Notes: generated from the sequence alone by a model not told the origin. 42,236 nucleotides of DNA from Candidatus Gastranaerophilales bacterium (GCA_028280605.1 JANQLL010000179.1:1-42236); one strand, 5' to 3'. Positions 18,657-26,346 are shown, numbered from the stretch's first letter. Program-made: numbers and translations.

Positions 18657-20021
18657 TTAGAATGTTACCTGAGTAAGTACACCTATTCTTTCACTATTTT
18701 GTCTTGCTTGATTATCAACGTGCACAAAGTCTACAAGTACACAAAAGTTATCTAACGGAGCATAGTTAACCCCAAGGGTGTATTCAGCCTGGCGGTTTTT
18801 ACCTATGCTTCTGTTTGGATCAAAGCTGTCAAGTCTGGCAACTAATTGCCATTTATCATTTAACATATATGAATTATGTAGATACCAGCCGCTCGCTTTT
18901 AAACCGTTTGTTGCATTATATCCTTTTGCAAGAGAGTATTCACCTTTTATAAAGTATTTGCCATATCTGTATCCTGCGTAGGTACCCCAAATATTATTAG
19001 ATACTTGAGCCCCGCCTGGATTGCCAAACCTGCCATTATAAATACCGCCGCCCAATTCTAATTCGCCTAACTCAGGAGTTTTATAAAAAGGCTTTACAAC
19101 TGTCCAGCCGGTAAAAGCAACATCTCCATTGATTGTATCTAAATTGTTTGCACCATCACCATTGTACATTCCCAAGTAGTAGTCAACAAAATCATAGTTG
19201 CCTCTTACTTTTATACCTGTATCTCTGGTATCACCAAAGTTTCTTGAAATTTGCGCTTTATCAATGGTTTCAATTGTAGCAGGAGACTGCGCGCCTTCTT
19301 GCCCTATTGGTACCCTTGTTTGTCCGACATAAACAGTATGATTAGGTACAACACTAGTAGACACGTAAATATCGCTTAATTGGTTACTACCAATGTTATA
19401 TCTTCCTAAAAATCCGATATGTTCATGTGGTTTGCCTTCTACTGTTACGTCAGCAAGCGGAAAATAAAAGTTATTTGGGTAGCCGCTATAATCTTTGTTA
19501 ATCGTCCCTGTATACTGAGTTTGCAAAGTAGCGCCAATTTTGTAATCTTTTCCATATTCAAACTTAAAGGATTTTTTATCAGACTCTGCTAATTTAGAAA
19601 CATTGCCTTTAAGCTCACTAACAGATGATTCTAAAACTGTAACTTTACTCATTAACGCTTTTGTTTCAACACTTAATTCTTCTTTAATAACCTCTATTTT
19701 TGCTTTTTCTACTGCATTAAGCTTTGTATTATTCTCTTCTATTTTTCCTACAAGATTAACAAGCATTATAGCTGCTTCTTTACGAGTAATAGGCTTACTT
19801 CCGTTAGATTTTTTATAATCCAGCCCAAATTTTCTTGTTAAATTCTCTAGAGTTTTATATGCTCCAAATGAGTTATTATTAGTGCTTATAGGGTTATCTC
19901 TCTGGTTTAATGCAATTTGAATATCTTGTAATGAAACATTTTCAGCTAATGATGGCAAGCTAAATGCTGCTAGTGAAGCAAACATTGCTAATTTAAAAAT
20001 TCTGCCTTTTTTGCTTTTCAC
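18657..20021 (-). CDS. Outer-membrane porin with N-terminal SLH domain
   Basis: A 454-residue outer-membrane beta-barrel. The start is GTG (a longer reading has no better start), with AAAGGAG 10 nt upstream. A signal peptide ends at SLA-26. An SLH-type motif lies at about 50-96 (FGAYKTLENLTRKFGLDY, then ITRKEAAIMLVNL). A coiled-coil stalk follows at about 95-148, then a barrel from about 155 that ends in TQVTF with the terminal Phe typical of BAM substrates. The barrel segment VYVGQTRVPIGQEG and following strands resemble phosphate-selective porins O/P rather than the cyanobacterial OprB-type SOMPs. SLH domains in such porins bind peptidoglycan-linked polymer and tether the outer membrane. 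It is the first gene of the amtB-glnK operon. Passage of ammonium or another small nitrogen source is inferred from that context only. Confidence 0.88.
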   Translation of the reverse strand: MKSKKGRIFKLAMFASLAAFSLPSLAENVSLQDIQIALNQRDNPISTNNNSFGAYKTLENLTRKFGLDYKKSNGSKPITRKEAAIMLVNLVGKIEENNTKLNAVEKAKIEVIKEELSVETKALMSKVTVLESSVSELKGNVSKLAESDKKSFKFEYGKDYKIGATLQTQYTGTINKDYSGYPNNFYFPLADVTVEGKPHEHIGFLGRYNIGSNQLSDIYVSTSVVPNHTVYVGQTRVPIGQEGAQSPATIETIDKAQISRNFGDTRDTGIKVRGNYDFVDYYLGMYNGDGANNLDTINGDVAFTGWTVVKPFYKTPELGELELGGGIYNGRFGNPGGAQVSNNIWGTYAGYRYGKYFIKGEYSLAKGYNATNGLKASGWYLHNSYMLNDKWQLVARLDSFDPNRSIGKNRQAEYTLGVNYAPLDNFCVLVDFVHVDNQARQNSERIGVLTQVTF

Positions 20022-20051
20022 TTCGGGTATTCTCCTTTCTCTCTCTCTTCG

Positions 20052-20095
20052 AATGTTATTTAGATTTTATGTCCGGACAAAATCTGGGTAACATT
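20052..20095. promoter_or_regulatory. Nested palindromic hairpin just before the porin ribosome site
   Basis: Read on the plus strand, AATGTTA-TTT-AGATTTT (20052-20068) faces AAAATCT-GGG-TAACATT (20079-20095), with the palindrome GTCCGGAC (20071-20078) in the loop. In plus-strand RNA the TTT/GGG positions become U-G wobbles, giving a continuous 17-bp stem. In the operon's own minus-strand mRNA they are a 3x3 internal loop flanked by two perfect 7-bp stems. It lies about 15 nt upstream of the porin Shine-Dalgarno and could be a protein-binding operator, an mRNA stabiliser or part of an antisense RNA. Confidence 0.55.
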
Positions 20096-20116
20096 TGTAA
20101 ATTAATTTTTCTATTT

Positions 20117-20154
20117 AAAAAACCCGCTTCCTTTTGTTTAGGTCTGCGGGTTTT
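20117..20154 (-). terminator. Intrinsic terminator in the leader of the porin-amtB-glnK operon
   Basis: On the minus strand AAAACCCGC (20154-20146) pairs perfectly with GCGGGTTTT (20127-20119), extended to a T6 run at 20117. The inner CCT/AGG can add pairs. It stands about 100 nt before the porin start and about 30 nt after the stop of a short Gln-rich ORF, which is the expected place for an attenuator. It could instead simply end transcripts from the GHL10 gene upstream. The plus-strand side also has a T-rich tail. Confidence 0.7.
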
Positions 20155-20185
20155 GTTTGTATTAAAAACTTGTTTTATAATAACA

Positions 20186-20272
20186 TCACCAATCAACAGA
20201 CCGATAAAATTTCTTTTGCTGTTGCTGTGTCTGATTCTGCTGCTTTTTGATGCTATTATTACGCATTAACAT
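20186..20272 (-). CDS. Putative glutamine-rich leader peptide (attenuator of porin-amtB-glnK)
   Basis: A 28-codon ORF starting at ATG, with a second in-frame ATG two codons later. GAGG lies 10 nt upstream of the first ATG. Codons 11-19 read Q Q N Q T Q Q Q Q, that is seven Gln codons (five CAG, two CAA) in nine, preceded by two Asn codons. It ends in SVDW and TGA. It lies about 30 nt after a predicted transcription start and 32 nt before an intrinsic terminator. GGTCTG (20202-20197), located between the Gln run and the stop codon, is the reverse complement of CAGACC (20146-20141) at the 5' side of the terminator loop. A stalled ribosome on the Gln run would leave GGTCTG free; one reaching the stop would cover it. 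I infer a tRNA-Gln-sensing leader peptide; direct evidence is limited to this layout. Confidence 0.55.
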   Translation of the reverse strand: MLMRNNSIKKQQNQTQQQQKKFYRSVDW

Positions 20273-20309
20273 TTAAATTCTGCCTCATCAGTTGTTCAAC
20301 TTAATTAAG

Positions 20310-20338
20310 AGTTTATTCTAAGTTCTATTAATTGTAAA
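20310..20338 (-). promoter_or_regulatory. Predicted promoter of the porin-amtB-glnK leader
   Basis: On the minus strand TTTACA (20338-20333, five of six matches to TTGACA) is followed after 17 nt by TAAACT (20315-20310, four of six matches to TATAAT). The predicted start near 20303 leaves about 30 nt before the leader-peptide ATG. Confidence 0.5.
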
Positions 20339-20718
20339 GTGTAAAGCTAATGAAAATTGTTCTTAAGTTAATTTTGGATTTTACAAAATAAAGGTGCTTT
20401 TCTTAAATTTTTATCGAGTTCGTTTTTAATTTTTAAATTTTTAAAAGAAAAAATTAAATTTTTGAACAAGAGATTAAAAATTTTAGAAAAAATAAGGTCA
20501 AAAAAATATTTTCAAAATATTAAGAAATATTAAGCACGGAAAGAAAAAAGCACTGTGATTAACGCAATATGATTGATTCATGGAGGTAAATCCAAAAAAA
20601 ATAATTATTCTAATTATTTTAAAGGAGGTAAATTTTAATAAACCAAAAAAGTTAGTGTTCTCTGGTCTTTTGGATGTTTTAACAATTGAAGTGTAATTAT
20701 AGTATGACTTTAAGCCAT
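20339..20718. other. Intergenic stretch, very AT-rich, no clear gene
   Basis: Long A/T runs with self-complementary AAATTTTT blocks fill 20400-20520. A 38-codon plus-strand ORF (20580-20696) has no ribosome site of its own, though a strong AAAGGAGGT occurs inside it at 20621-20629. I see no tRNA, terminator or recognised RNA family here, and no obvious intrinsic terminator directly after the GHL10 gene, whose transcript may run to the hairpin at 20117-20154. Confidence 0.4.
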
Positions 20719-22560
20719 TTAATTACTTGTAAAGATTCTAGCTTTTAAAGATTCTATATATTCTTTGCTTAGGTGCGCATTATCAAATAAGACAACACCC
20801 TGAGCACCTGCTTCTCTTATTGATTCTATTTGTTTTAACATATCAATGGGAGAAGAAGATGTAAAAGGCTCGAATAAGCCTGCATAAACATTAACAGGCC
20901 TATGAAATTGTTGCTTTATTCCTTTTACATATTGATAAGCGATTTTTTCGTTATTATTCATAATTAGTGGTGTAAATGCATCAACAAATCCGTAGTCACC
21001 CCAAGTTTTCCAGTTTTGCATTTTTACATGAGAGCTTTTTATTAAATTTGGAAAAATAACAGTTGATATTAGTATATTTCTATTATTAGTTATTAGCCTT
21101 AGGTTAAAAACAAAATTATTTATTTTATTTTGTCTATAAAGAGTCCAATAAGTCCATAAAAGATGTCTTTGATCTATATTTACAGGGTCAATGCCATACA
21201 TGTTTTCAAACTCTTTTCGTGCATATCTGGTATAGCCCCAGGTTGAGTCAAGAAAATTAGGGAAATTCATAGCCAGACTTGAAGGATATCTTATGTAATC
21301 AATGTTTAGTCCATCGATATTATAATTGTTGGAGATCTCTTGTATTAATGTGCATAAAAATCTTTGCACCTGTGGATTTGCAGGATCAAGAAAATAACCT
21401 GAATGCTCTGCTAAGGATGGCATTGGTTGAATTGCATCTGTGTTTCTTCTTTGGACGTTTGCCCAGGTTGGGTAAGCGGATAAAATATGCTTAGGATTTT
21501 TTGATGGATTTTGATTACCTACATAAAAAGTTTGAAACCAGATATGTACTTTCATATTTCTTTTATGAGCTTCATCTATCCATACTCTTAAAGGATCCCA
21601 GCCTATAAATTCTTTTCTCTGCGGAGTCAGGTTATAATGAGCCATTGTAGAGCTTGGGAAAATTGTTGTGCCTTGATAATAGGTTTCCAGAAAAATATTT
21701 TCTATACCTACACTTTTTAGTTTTTCTAGGGTTAAAATAATATCATTGCTTGTTTTTTCAACAGGTCGTATCCATATACCGTGAAATTCATTATTTTTAG
21801 CTGGTATTGAATAATAAATAGATTGATTAGCATAGCTTAATGCCGTAGAGCTTAATTGTTGAGCTTTTTTAAAACGTTTCTTTTTTAAATAGCTTTTTGC
21901 TTTTTTTAGTTTTTTTTCTGCTGATAGCAAGCTTTGTTTTGCTATGGTTGTTTTTTCTGATCTATTAAAATGAGAATATTTGTTAAAAGCTGTTTTAGCT
22001 ATATTTACCCTTTGTTGAGCCTTAAACAAATAACTTTCAGGGACTATTTTTACTTCCAACGTTTTTGTATTTTTGTTTATATTTACTATTGCACCTTCTA
22101 TTATATTTTGGTTGATCCATTTTTTTGCCGTGCCGTGAGCACTTATTACATATCCGTTTTGCGGAATAAAAGAGTCAGAGCTACTAATTTTAAAAGCCCT
22201 ATTATTTTCTACAATAACCTCTACCCCGTATTCGTTTGTTGAAGTAAAATCACCAAAGCTTTTTGTATATATAATAAGTTGATTAGCCCCTCTATAGCCT
22301 GGATAATGAGCACCTGACGGATTATTATCCTTATTAGGATTGATTGCACTTATACGATACGCTGGCTTCGAAAGATAGCTTGTTTTTTTTGCTATTTGAA
22401 TTGTATTTTGAGTTTTATTATCTGGCTTTGGAGGAGTTGATTGTTGTTTAAAGGTTTTGTCAGATAAATTATTTAGATCAATAACTTCATTAGATGTAGC
22501 AAGTGATGGGTCGGTTATAATAATAAATAATATTAATACTGTTAAAAATTTGTTTACCAT
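20719..22560 (-). CDS. Secreted GHL10-family (DUF187) glycoside hydrolase-like protein
   Basis: A 613-residue exported protein. A signal peptide covers residues 1-22 (hydrophobic core, cleavage near SLAT). Residues about 66-175 form a beta-rich domain with a GYRGANQLIIYT start, as in many GHL10 proteins. A Lys-rich helical linker (about 178-245) follows, then the glycoside-hydrolase-like TIM barrel at 258-610, opening with EFHGIWIRPV. The conserved strand DGLNIDYIRYP at 416-426 carries the presumed catalytic Asp residues, and AHKRNMKVHIWFQ at 331-343 is another family block. GHL10 enzymes are thought to act on cell-wall or surface polysaccharide. It sits 20 nt downstream of the inositol-phosphatase gene on the same strand, so they are probably co-transcribed. 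The substrate is unknown. Confidence 0.88.
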   Translation of the reverse strand: MVNKFLTVLILFIIITDPSLATSNEVIDLNNLSDKTFKQQSTPPKPDNKTQNTIQIAKKTSYLSKPAYRISAINPNKDNNPSGAHYPGYRGANQLIIYTKSFGDFTSTNEYGVEVIVENNRAFKISSSDSFIPQNGYVISAHGTAKKWINQNIIEGAIVNINKNTKTLEVKIVPESYLFKAQQRVNIAKTAFNKYSHFNRSEKTTIAKQSLLSAEKKLKKAKSYLKKKRFKKAQQLSSTALSYANQSIYYSIPAKNNEFHGIWIRPVEKTSNDIILTLEKLKSVGIENIFLETYYQGTTIFPSSTMAHYNLTPQRKEFIGWDPLRVWIDEAHKRNMKVHIWFQTFYVGNQNPSKNPKHILSAYPTWANVQRRNTDAIQPMPSLAEHSGYFLDPANPQVQRFLCTLIQEISNNYNIDGLNIDYIRYPSSLAMNFPNFLDSTWGYTRYARKEFENMYGIDPVNIDQRHLLWTYWTLYRQNKINNFVFNLRLITNNRNILISTVIFPNLIKSSHVKMQNWKTWGDYGFVDAFTPLIMNNNEKIAYQYVKGIKQQFHRPVNVYAGLFEPFTSSSPIDMLKQIESIREAGAQGVVLFDNAHLSKEYIESLKARIFTSN

Positions 22561-22580
22561 AGTGTTTACTCCGAAGTTTT

Positions 22581-23369
22581 TTAGCAGGACTTTATTATGT
22601 TCATAATTTTGTCTTGAATTTTGCCGTTAGAGGCTAGTACAGTTTTATTGTACATATCAAAACCTTCTGAGTCAAAATTTGTAACTTTTCCACCAGCTTC
22701 TCGAATGATACAAATACCGGCTGCTGTATCCCAAGGGGATAAGCCTAGCTCCCAAAAACCGTCTAATCTGCCGCAAGCTACGTAGCATAGGTCAAGCGCT
22801 GCTGAGCCCGGTCTTCTTATGGCTTGAGCTTCGAATAAAAATTTTGTAAAATATTTTAAATTTTCCTGACCCAGTCCTGTTTTAATATAAGGAAATCCTG
22901 TTGCCAATAAACTTTGCTTTAAGTTATCTGTTGAGCTTACTTGTATAGGTTTATCATTTAAAAATGCACCTTTACCGTTGATTGCAGAGAAAAGTTCATC
23001 TTTGAATGAGTCGTATACAACGCCCAGGATATATTCATTTTTGAAAACGAGCCCTATTGACACGGCAAAGTGCGGAAAATTATGAGTGTAATTTGTCGTC
23101 CCGTCGATTGGATCTATTACCCATATATAATCTGAGTCTTGTGCCTCGTGTTTCCCGCTTTCCTCTCCCAGTACGGAATGATCGGGAAAATTTTCTGACA
23201 ATATAGAAATTATTTTGTCTTCTGACATTTTGTCTACATTTGTGACAAGATCAAACTCATTACTTTTTTGAAAAATATCTTTTTCTTTTCCAAAGTATTT
23301 TAAATGTATTTTGCCTGCTTCGTAAGCCACATGTTTTGCTATATCTAATAATTTTTGAGTTTCGTGCAT
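22581..23369 (-). CDS. suhB: Inositol monophosphatase family protein (SuhB-like)
   Basis: A Mg-dependent phosphatase of 262 residues, normal for the family. The metal-binding motifs are all present: GEESG at 68-72, WVIDPIDGTTNYTH at 83-96 (the two Asp residues plus GT) and WDTAAG at 213-218. Members hydrolyse inositol-1-phosphate, and some act on fructose-1,6-bisphosphate, histidinol phosphate or PAP, so the substrate is open. SuhB of enterobacteria also works in rRNA transcription antitermination. It starts at ATG with AGGGG 9 nt upstream. It is divergent from queD across a 164-bp gap and is followed by the GHL10 gene. The symbol is by family resemblance only. Confidence 0.9.
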   Translation of the reverse strand: MHETQKLLDIAKHVAYEAGKIHLKYFGKEKDIFQKSNEFDLVTNVDKMSEDKIISILSENFPDHSVLGEESGKHEAQDSDYIWVIDPIDGTTNYTHNFPHFAVSIGLVFKNEYILGVVYDSFKDELFSAINGKGAFLNDKPIQVSSTDNLKQSLLATGFPYIKTGLGQENLKYFTKFLFEAQAIRRPGSAALDLCYVACGRLDGFWELGLSPWDTAAGICIIREAGGKVTNFDSEGFDMYNKTVLASNGKIQDKIMNIIKSC

Positions 23370-23533
23370 TTTATTTACCCCTAATCTTATCTGGTTATAT
23401 TACTTTTTAAATTTCAGGAAAGTGCAAGTTCGTCAAGCCGACTTATGCTTTATCTATCTATAATAATAACTTAAAAGTAAAAAATTTTTTGTGAAATAAT
23501 AAGAAGTAGTTATAAAAAGTAAAAGAGGCTAAA

Positions 23534-23890
23534 ATGTTTGAAGTAAAAGTAGAAGGTCATTTTTCAGCGGCACATCACTTATTGAATTATGAAGGTAATT
23601 GCGAAAACCAGCATGGCCACAACTGGAAAGTGGAAATTTATGCGCAAGGTAAGCATTTGAACGAGTCTAATATTCTTATTGATTTTAAAATATTAAAAAA
23701 AGAATTAAATAAAGTATTAGATAAGCTGGATCATAAGGATATAAATGAATTGCCTGAGTTTAAAGATATTAGTCCCAGCAGTGAGATAATATCAAAGTAT
23801 ATATATCAGCAATTAAAAAAAGAAATACCTCAGTTATCAAAGGTTTGTGTGTGGGAAACTGAAAAAGCACGTGCAAGTTATTGGGAATAA
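23534..23890 (+). CDS. queD: 6-carboxy-tetrahydropterin synthase (QueD)
   Basis: A zinc enzyme of the queuosine/preQ0 pathway that turns 7,8-dihydroneopterin triphosphate into 6-carboxy-tetrahydropterin. At 118 residues it has usual length. FSAAHHL (10-16) supplies the first His ligand. CENQHGHNW (23-31) is the diagnostic CxxxHGH motif with catalytic Cys23 and Zn-binding His27 and His29. LDHKDINEL and WETEKARA give the Asp/His pair and substrate-binding Glu. It starts at ATG with AGAGG 6 nt upstream. It stands alone; no queC, queE or folE is in the window. A pterin synthase (PTPS) function is less likely given the CxxxHGH form. Confidence 0.93.
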   Translation: MFEVKVEGHFSAAHHLLNYEGNCENQHGHNWKVEIYAQGKHLNESNILIDFKILKKELNKVLDKLDHKDINELPEFKDISPSSEIISKYIYQQLKKEIPQLSKVCVWETEKARASYWE

Positions 23891-23897
23891 AAGTTTG

Positions 23898-23991
23898 TTT
23901 ATTAAATCTTTCTTAATAAACGCCCAAAATATTATAAATCTATGGTTTAATATACATGGGTGTTTATATATTTTGTAGAAAATATTATAAT
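23898..23991 (+). promoter_or_regulatory. Promoter with overlapping inverted repeats before the 90-aa gene
   Basis: A -35-like TTTATA (23963-23968) and perfect -10 TATAAT (23986-23991) are 17 nt apart. TAAACGCCCA (23917-23926) and TGGGTGTTTA (23957-23966) form an inverted repeat with one G-T pair whose second arm overlaps the -35. A second repeat, TTTATTAA / TTAATAAA (23898-23920), shares bases with the first arm, so the two hairpins exclude one another. This looks like an operator, or the 3' end structure of queD. Confidence 0.45.
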
Positions 23992-24026
23992 AACACTAGA
24001 GTAGGAAGAAATGTTGGAGAAGCAAG

Positions 24027-24299
24027 ATGTCATTAGTAGGATTAGTGATGTTCAGAAATCTGGCTATTAGAAATCGCCAGAACGCAGCTGCTAATATTAT
24101 GAGTACAAACGAGAAATCAATGAATGCAATTCAGAACTCTTCCAAAATAGGATTTGGTTCGGCAAATGCGTTTGATAAAAATGCAGCAATAAGCAACGCC
24201 AGAAATTCGATCATCTACAAAGCGTCTAGCTTAATGCAAGAATCCGCAGAAAAACAATTGGAAAAAAATATTAAAAACTCTTTTAATACTTTTGCATAA
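24027..24299 (+). CDS. Hypothetical 90-aa Ala/Asn-rich protein
   Basis: The product is not recognised. It starts at ATG with GGAGAAG 7 nt upstream and a good promoter 35 nt further up. The first eight residues are hydrophobic (MSLVGLVM) but too short for a membrane span or a normal signal peptide. The remainder is polar, rich in Ala, Asn, Ser and Lys, and predicted helical, without Cys, Trp or Tyr clusters (one Tyr only). It lies between queD and the opine-dehydrogenase-like gene, with about 350 nt of regulatory sequence after it. The composition recalls small secreted or structural helical proteins, but I see no motif that proves it. Confidence 0.6.
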   Translation: MSLVGLVMFRNLAIRNRQNAAANIMSTNEKSMNAIQNSSKIGFGSANAFDKNAAISNARNSIIYKASSLMQESAEKQLEKNIKNSFNTFA

Positions 24300-24373
24300 G
24301 TAAAATCAAAAAAATTTTTACACAAGATGAGTGGGTAGTTTAATATCTGTTCATTTTGTTGTATTCAATTTTT

Positions 24374-24403
24374 TTGATTAATAAATTAGGGATGCCGTAC
24401 TTA
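24374..24403 (+). promoter_or_regulatory. Distal promoter-like element with TTAGG-NN-TGCCGTACT core
   Basis: TTGATT (24374-24379) and TACTTA (24398-24403) are separated by 18 nt. The spacer and -10 contain TTAGG-GA-TGCCGTACT, the same core as the proximal promoter 194 nt downstream. A hairpin AATCTCTT / AAGAGATT (24447-24482) lies about 45 nt after it. The rest of 24300-24648 is AT-rich and shows no gene. Confidence 0.45.
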
Positions 24404-24568
24404 TTTTAAGATATAAAATTATAAATATTTTAATTAGTTAGATAATAATCTCTTATTTTTTAGAGCATAGAAAAAAGAGATTGCTTTAAAATAATTATAT
24501 TTAGGCTATTTGTGTTTTATGTCATACTATTATTTTTTTATTTAATTTAAGATTATTTAAAAAAAATA

Positions 24569-24597
24569 TTGACAAAAAGTTAGGCTTGCCGTACTCT
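24569..24597 (+). promoter_or_regulatory. Proximal promoter of the opine-dehydrogenase-like gene
   Basis: A consensus TTGACA (24569-24574) is followed after 17 nt by TACTCT (24592-24597). The spacer end and -10 read TTAGG-CT-TGCCGTACT, shared with the distal element. It is about 50 nt before the start codon at 24649, leaving a purine-rich AGAGAGAGAG leader. Confidence 0.65.
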
Positions 24598-24648
24598 TTT
24601 TGTATTAAATAAATGTATAAGTTTTTTTAAAGAGAGAGAGTAGAAAAA

Positions 24649-26316
24649 ATGAATTTAACAAGTCCGCAAATATTCCCTCAAAGGGGGGGCAATTTTAATA
24701 TTGCAAAAAATTTTTTTTGCAATGGAAATAAATCTGATAATCCTAAAATAAAGGTTCTAAAACAAGATGTTATATCATTCAATGGTAAAGTTAAAACTTT
24801 TTCTATTGATCCTGATTTCGATGACCTTGTAAAACAAAGGAATATTGATACTAATATGATCCAGTATATAGAAAGAGTAAAGGCTAAATCTTCGCTAAAA
24901 AATAATAAAACCGGTGGGAAAAAAGTTCTTATTATGGGGTCAGACCACTTGGGCTTTGGTGTTATGCTTGACTCAATGCTTCAAAATATAAAATCGAACA
25001 AACCTATTGATATTAAAATGGCCCTTCCTAGAAAGGATAGTGAAAATACTGCTTCACGGCTGGCACCAATATATAAATTCAATGGAACTGTAATAAAAAA
25101 TACACTTACAAATAAGGAAAATTTTATAGAACTTTCAGCAGATGACTTTGTGCCTCAATGGAATGAAAAGAAATTCAATGATAGTATAAAAAAATCTAAC
25201 ACTATTATTGTAACTTTACCTGATGAGCCAAGTGCAAGAAAAGAAATATTTGACAGAATAGGCTCTAACAAGCTTGATAATAAAACTGTTATATTAATGC
25301 CCGGTGGCGAGGGAGGTGTAATTGAGGCAGCAAGAAAAATTTCAGAGTCAAATAGCAATGTAACTGTAGGTTTAGTTGAGACAGCTCCATATGGTTGTAG
25401 AATGAACGGTATACTTGACGCTAAAAGAAAATCTCTGGTAGATGTAGCAGTTATTCCCAAGTCAAAAATTGACAATGTTCTTCAAACGCTAGATAAAGTA
25501 TTTCCTTTAAAAAAGAATAATGAGAAGGTAATAAAATTTAATCCGGTATCTCCGCTTGACATTATTCTAGGCGGGGAAAATTATATTTACCACTGTGCGG
25601 TTGTTTTGAATTCTGACAACCTTTTAAAAAGTATGAAGAAAGTAGATCGTAAGGCAGAGTATCCAAAGCAATTAGAGAGAGAAAGTAATGAAGCTTTTGA
25701 AAAGAGAATAAATAGCTCTTACAATCATTATATTGAAGGTATTACTCCTGAAATTGCTAATCTTATGGAAGGCCTAGATAGAGAAAGAATGGCTATTGCA
25801 AAAGCTCTTGATTGTAAAGCTGAGTCAATAAGTGAGGCTTTAAATCGACATTATGGAATAGGAAAATATGAAAAATATTATGATGCTTTTCAGGCTTGCA
25901 AAAATGTTTACAGCTCCAGGCCACCTACTGCTGATAAGCTTGCAAGTCACAGATATATAACTGAAGATTTAGCGAGTACAAAAGTGATAATGAGGTTAGG
26001 GCAAATAGCAGGTGTAGATACACCCGTAACTAATAAAGCTTTTGAAGTATTCTGTTGGAATGCAAATGAGATAAAAACTCCTAAGGACAAGCTTGTTGGT
26101 TATGAGGATGCAATAAAAAAACTTCCTGATAGCAAAGAAGGGCTTATCAGATATTTAGAAAATCCAGCAGCGTTTAAAAATACAGGTTCTATCAATTCAC
26201 TTTTTAATGCGGGTGATATTCTTAAACGTGCCACTAAACCCGTTGGGGTTCTACTTAAAATGGTTCCTTATCGAAAATTCACTCCAAATGATGGACTAAA
26301 CAAAAATCCTGCATAG
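24649..26316 (+). CDS. NAD/NADP octopine/nopaline (opine) dehydrogenase-family protein with N-terminal extension
   Basis: A predicted oxidoreductase of 555 residues, longer than the usual 360-450. Residues 1-85 are a polar, family-foreign extension containing VISFNGKV (41-48). The Rossmann start KVLIMGSDHLGFG (92-104) replaces the usual GxGxxG with a looser Gly pattern. ETAPYGCRM, then SPLDIILGGENYIYHCAVVLN (written in parts, about 300-320), lead to the C-terminal opine-dehydrogenase domain, with RYITEDL and AGVDTPVTNKAFE as the clearest family blocks (about 440-470). Family members reductively join an amino acid and an alpha-keto acid. The start ATG has a weak AGAGAG ribosome site but two upstream promoter elements. 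Family is confident; activity is uncertain given the altered nucleotide-binding loop. Confidence 0.78.
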   Translation: MNLTSPQIFPQRGGNFNIAKNFFCNGNKSDNPKIKVLKQDVISFNGKVKTFSIDPDFDDLVKQRNIDTNMIQYIERVKAKSSLKNNKTGGKKVLIMGSDHLGFGVMLDSMLQNIKSNKPIDIKMALPRKDSENTASRLAPIYKFNGTVIKNTLTNKENFIELSADDFVPQWNEKKFNDSIKKSNTIIVTLPDEPSARKEIFDRIGSNKLDNKTVILMPGGEGGVIEAARKISESNSNVTVGLVETAPYGCRMNGILDAKRKSLVDVAVIPKSKIDNVLQTLDKVFPLKKNNEKVIKFNPVSPLDIILGGENYIYHCAVVLNSDNLLKSMKKVDRKAEYPKQLERESNEAFEKRINSSYNHYIEGITPEIANLMEGLDRERMAIAKALDCKAESISEALNRHYGIGKYEKYYDAFQACKNVYSSRPPTADKLASHRYITEDLASTKVIMRLGQIAGVDTPVTNKAFEVFCWNANEIKTPKDKLVGYEDAIKKLPDSKEGLIRYLENPAAFKNTGSINSLFNAGDILKRATKPVGVLLKMVPYRKFTPNDGLNKNPA

Positions 26317-26346
26317 TTTCCTAAGCTTCTTTATGTTGCTGATAGT

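Noticed and set aside
20069..20269. 66-codon plus-strand open frame with hydrophobic end
   Set aside because: It is antisense to the leader region; its Leu-rich run is the complement of the Gln codons of the leader peptide.
20580..20696. 38-codon plus-strand open frame
   Set aside because: No ribosome site before its ATG; the strong AAAGGAGGT lies inside it and has no start codon at proper distance. Kept only as part of the intergenic description.
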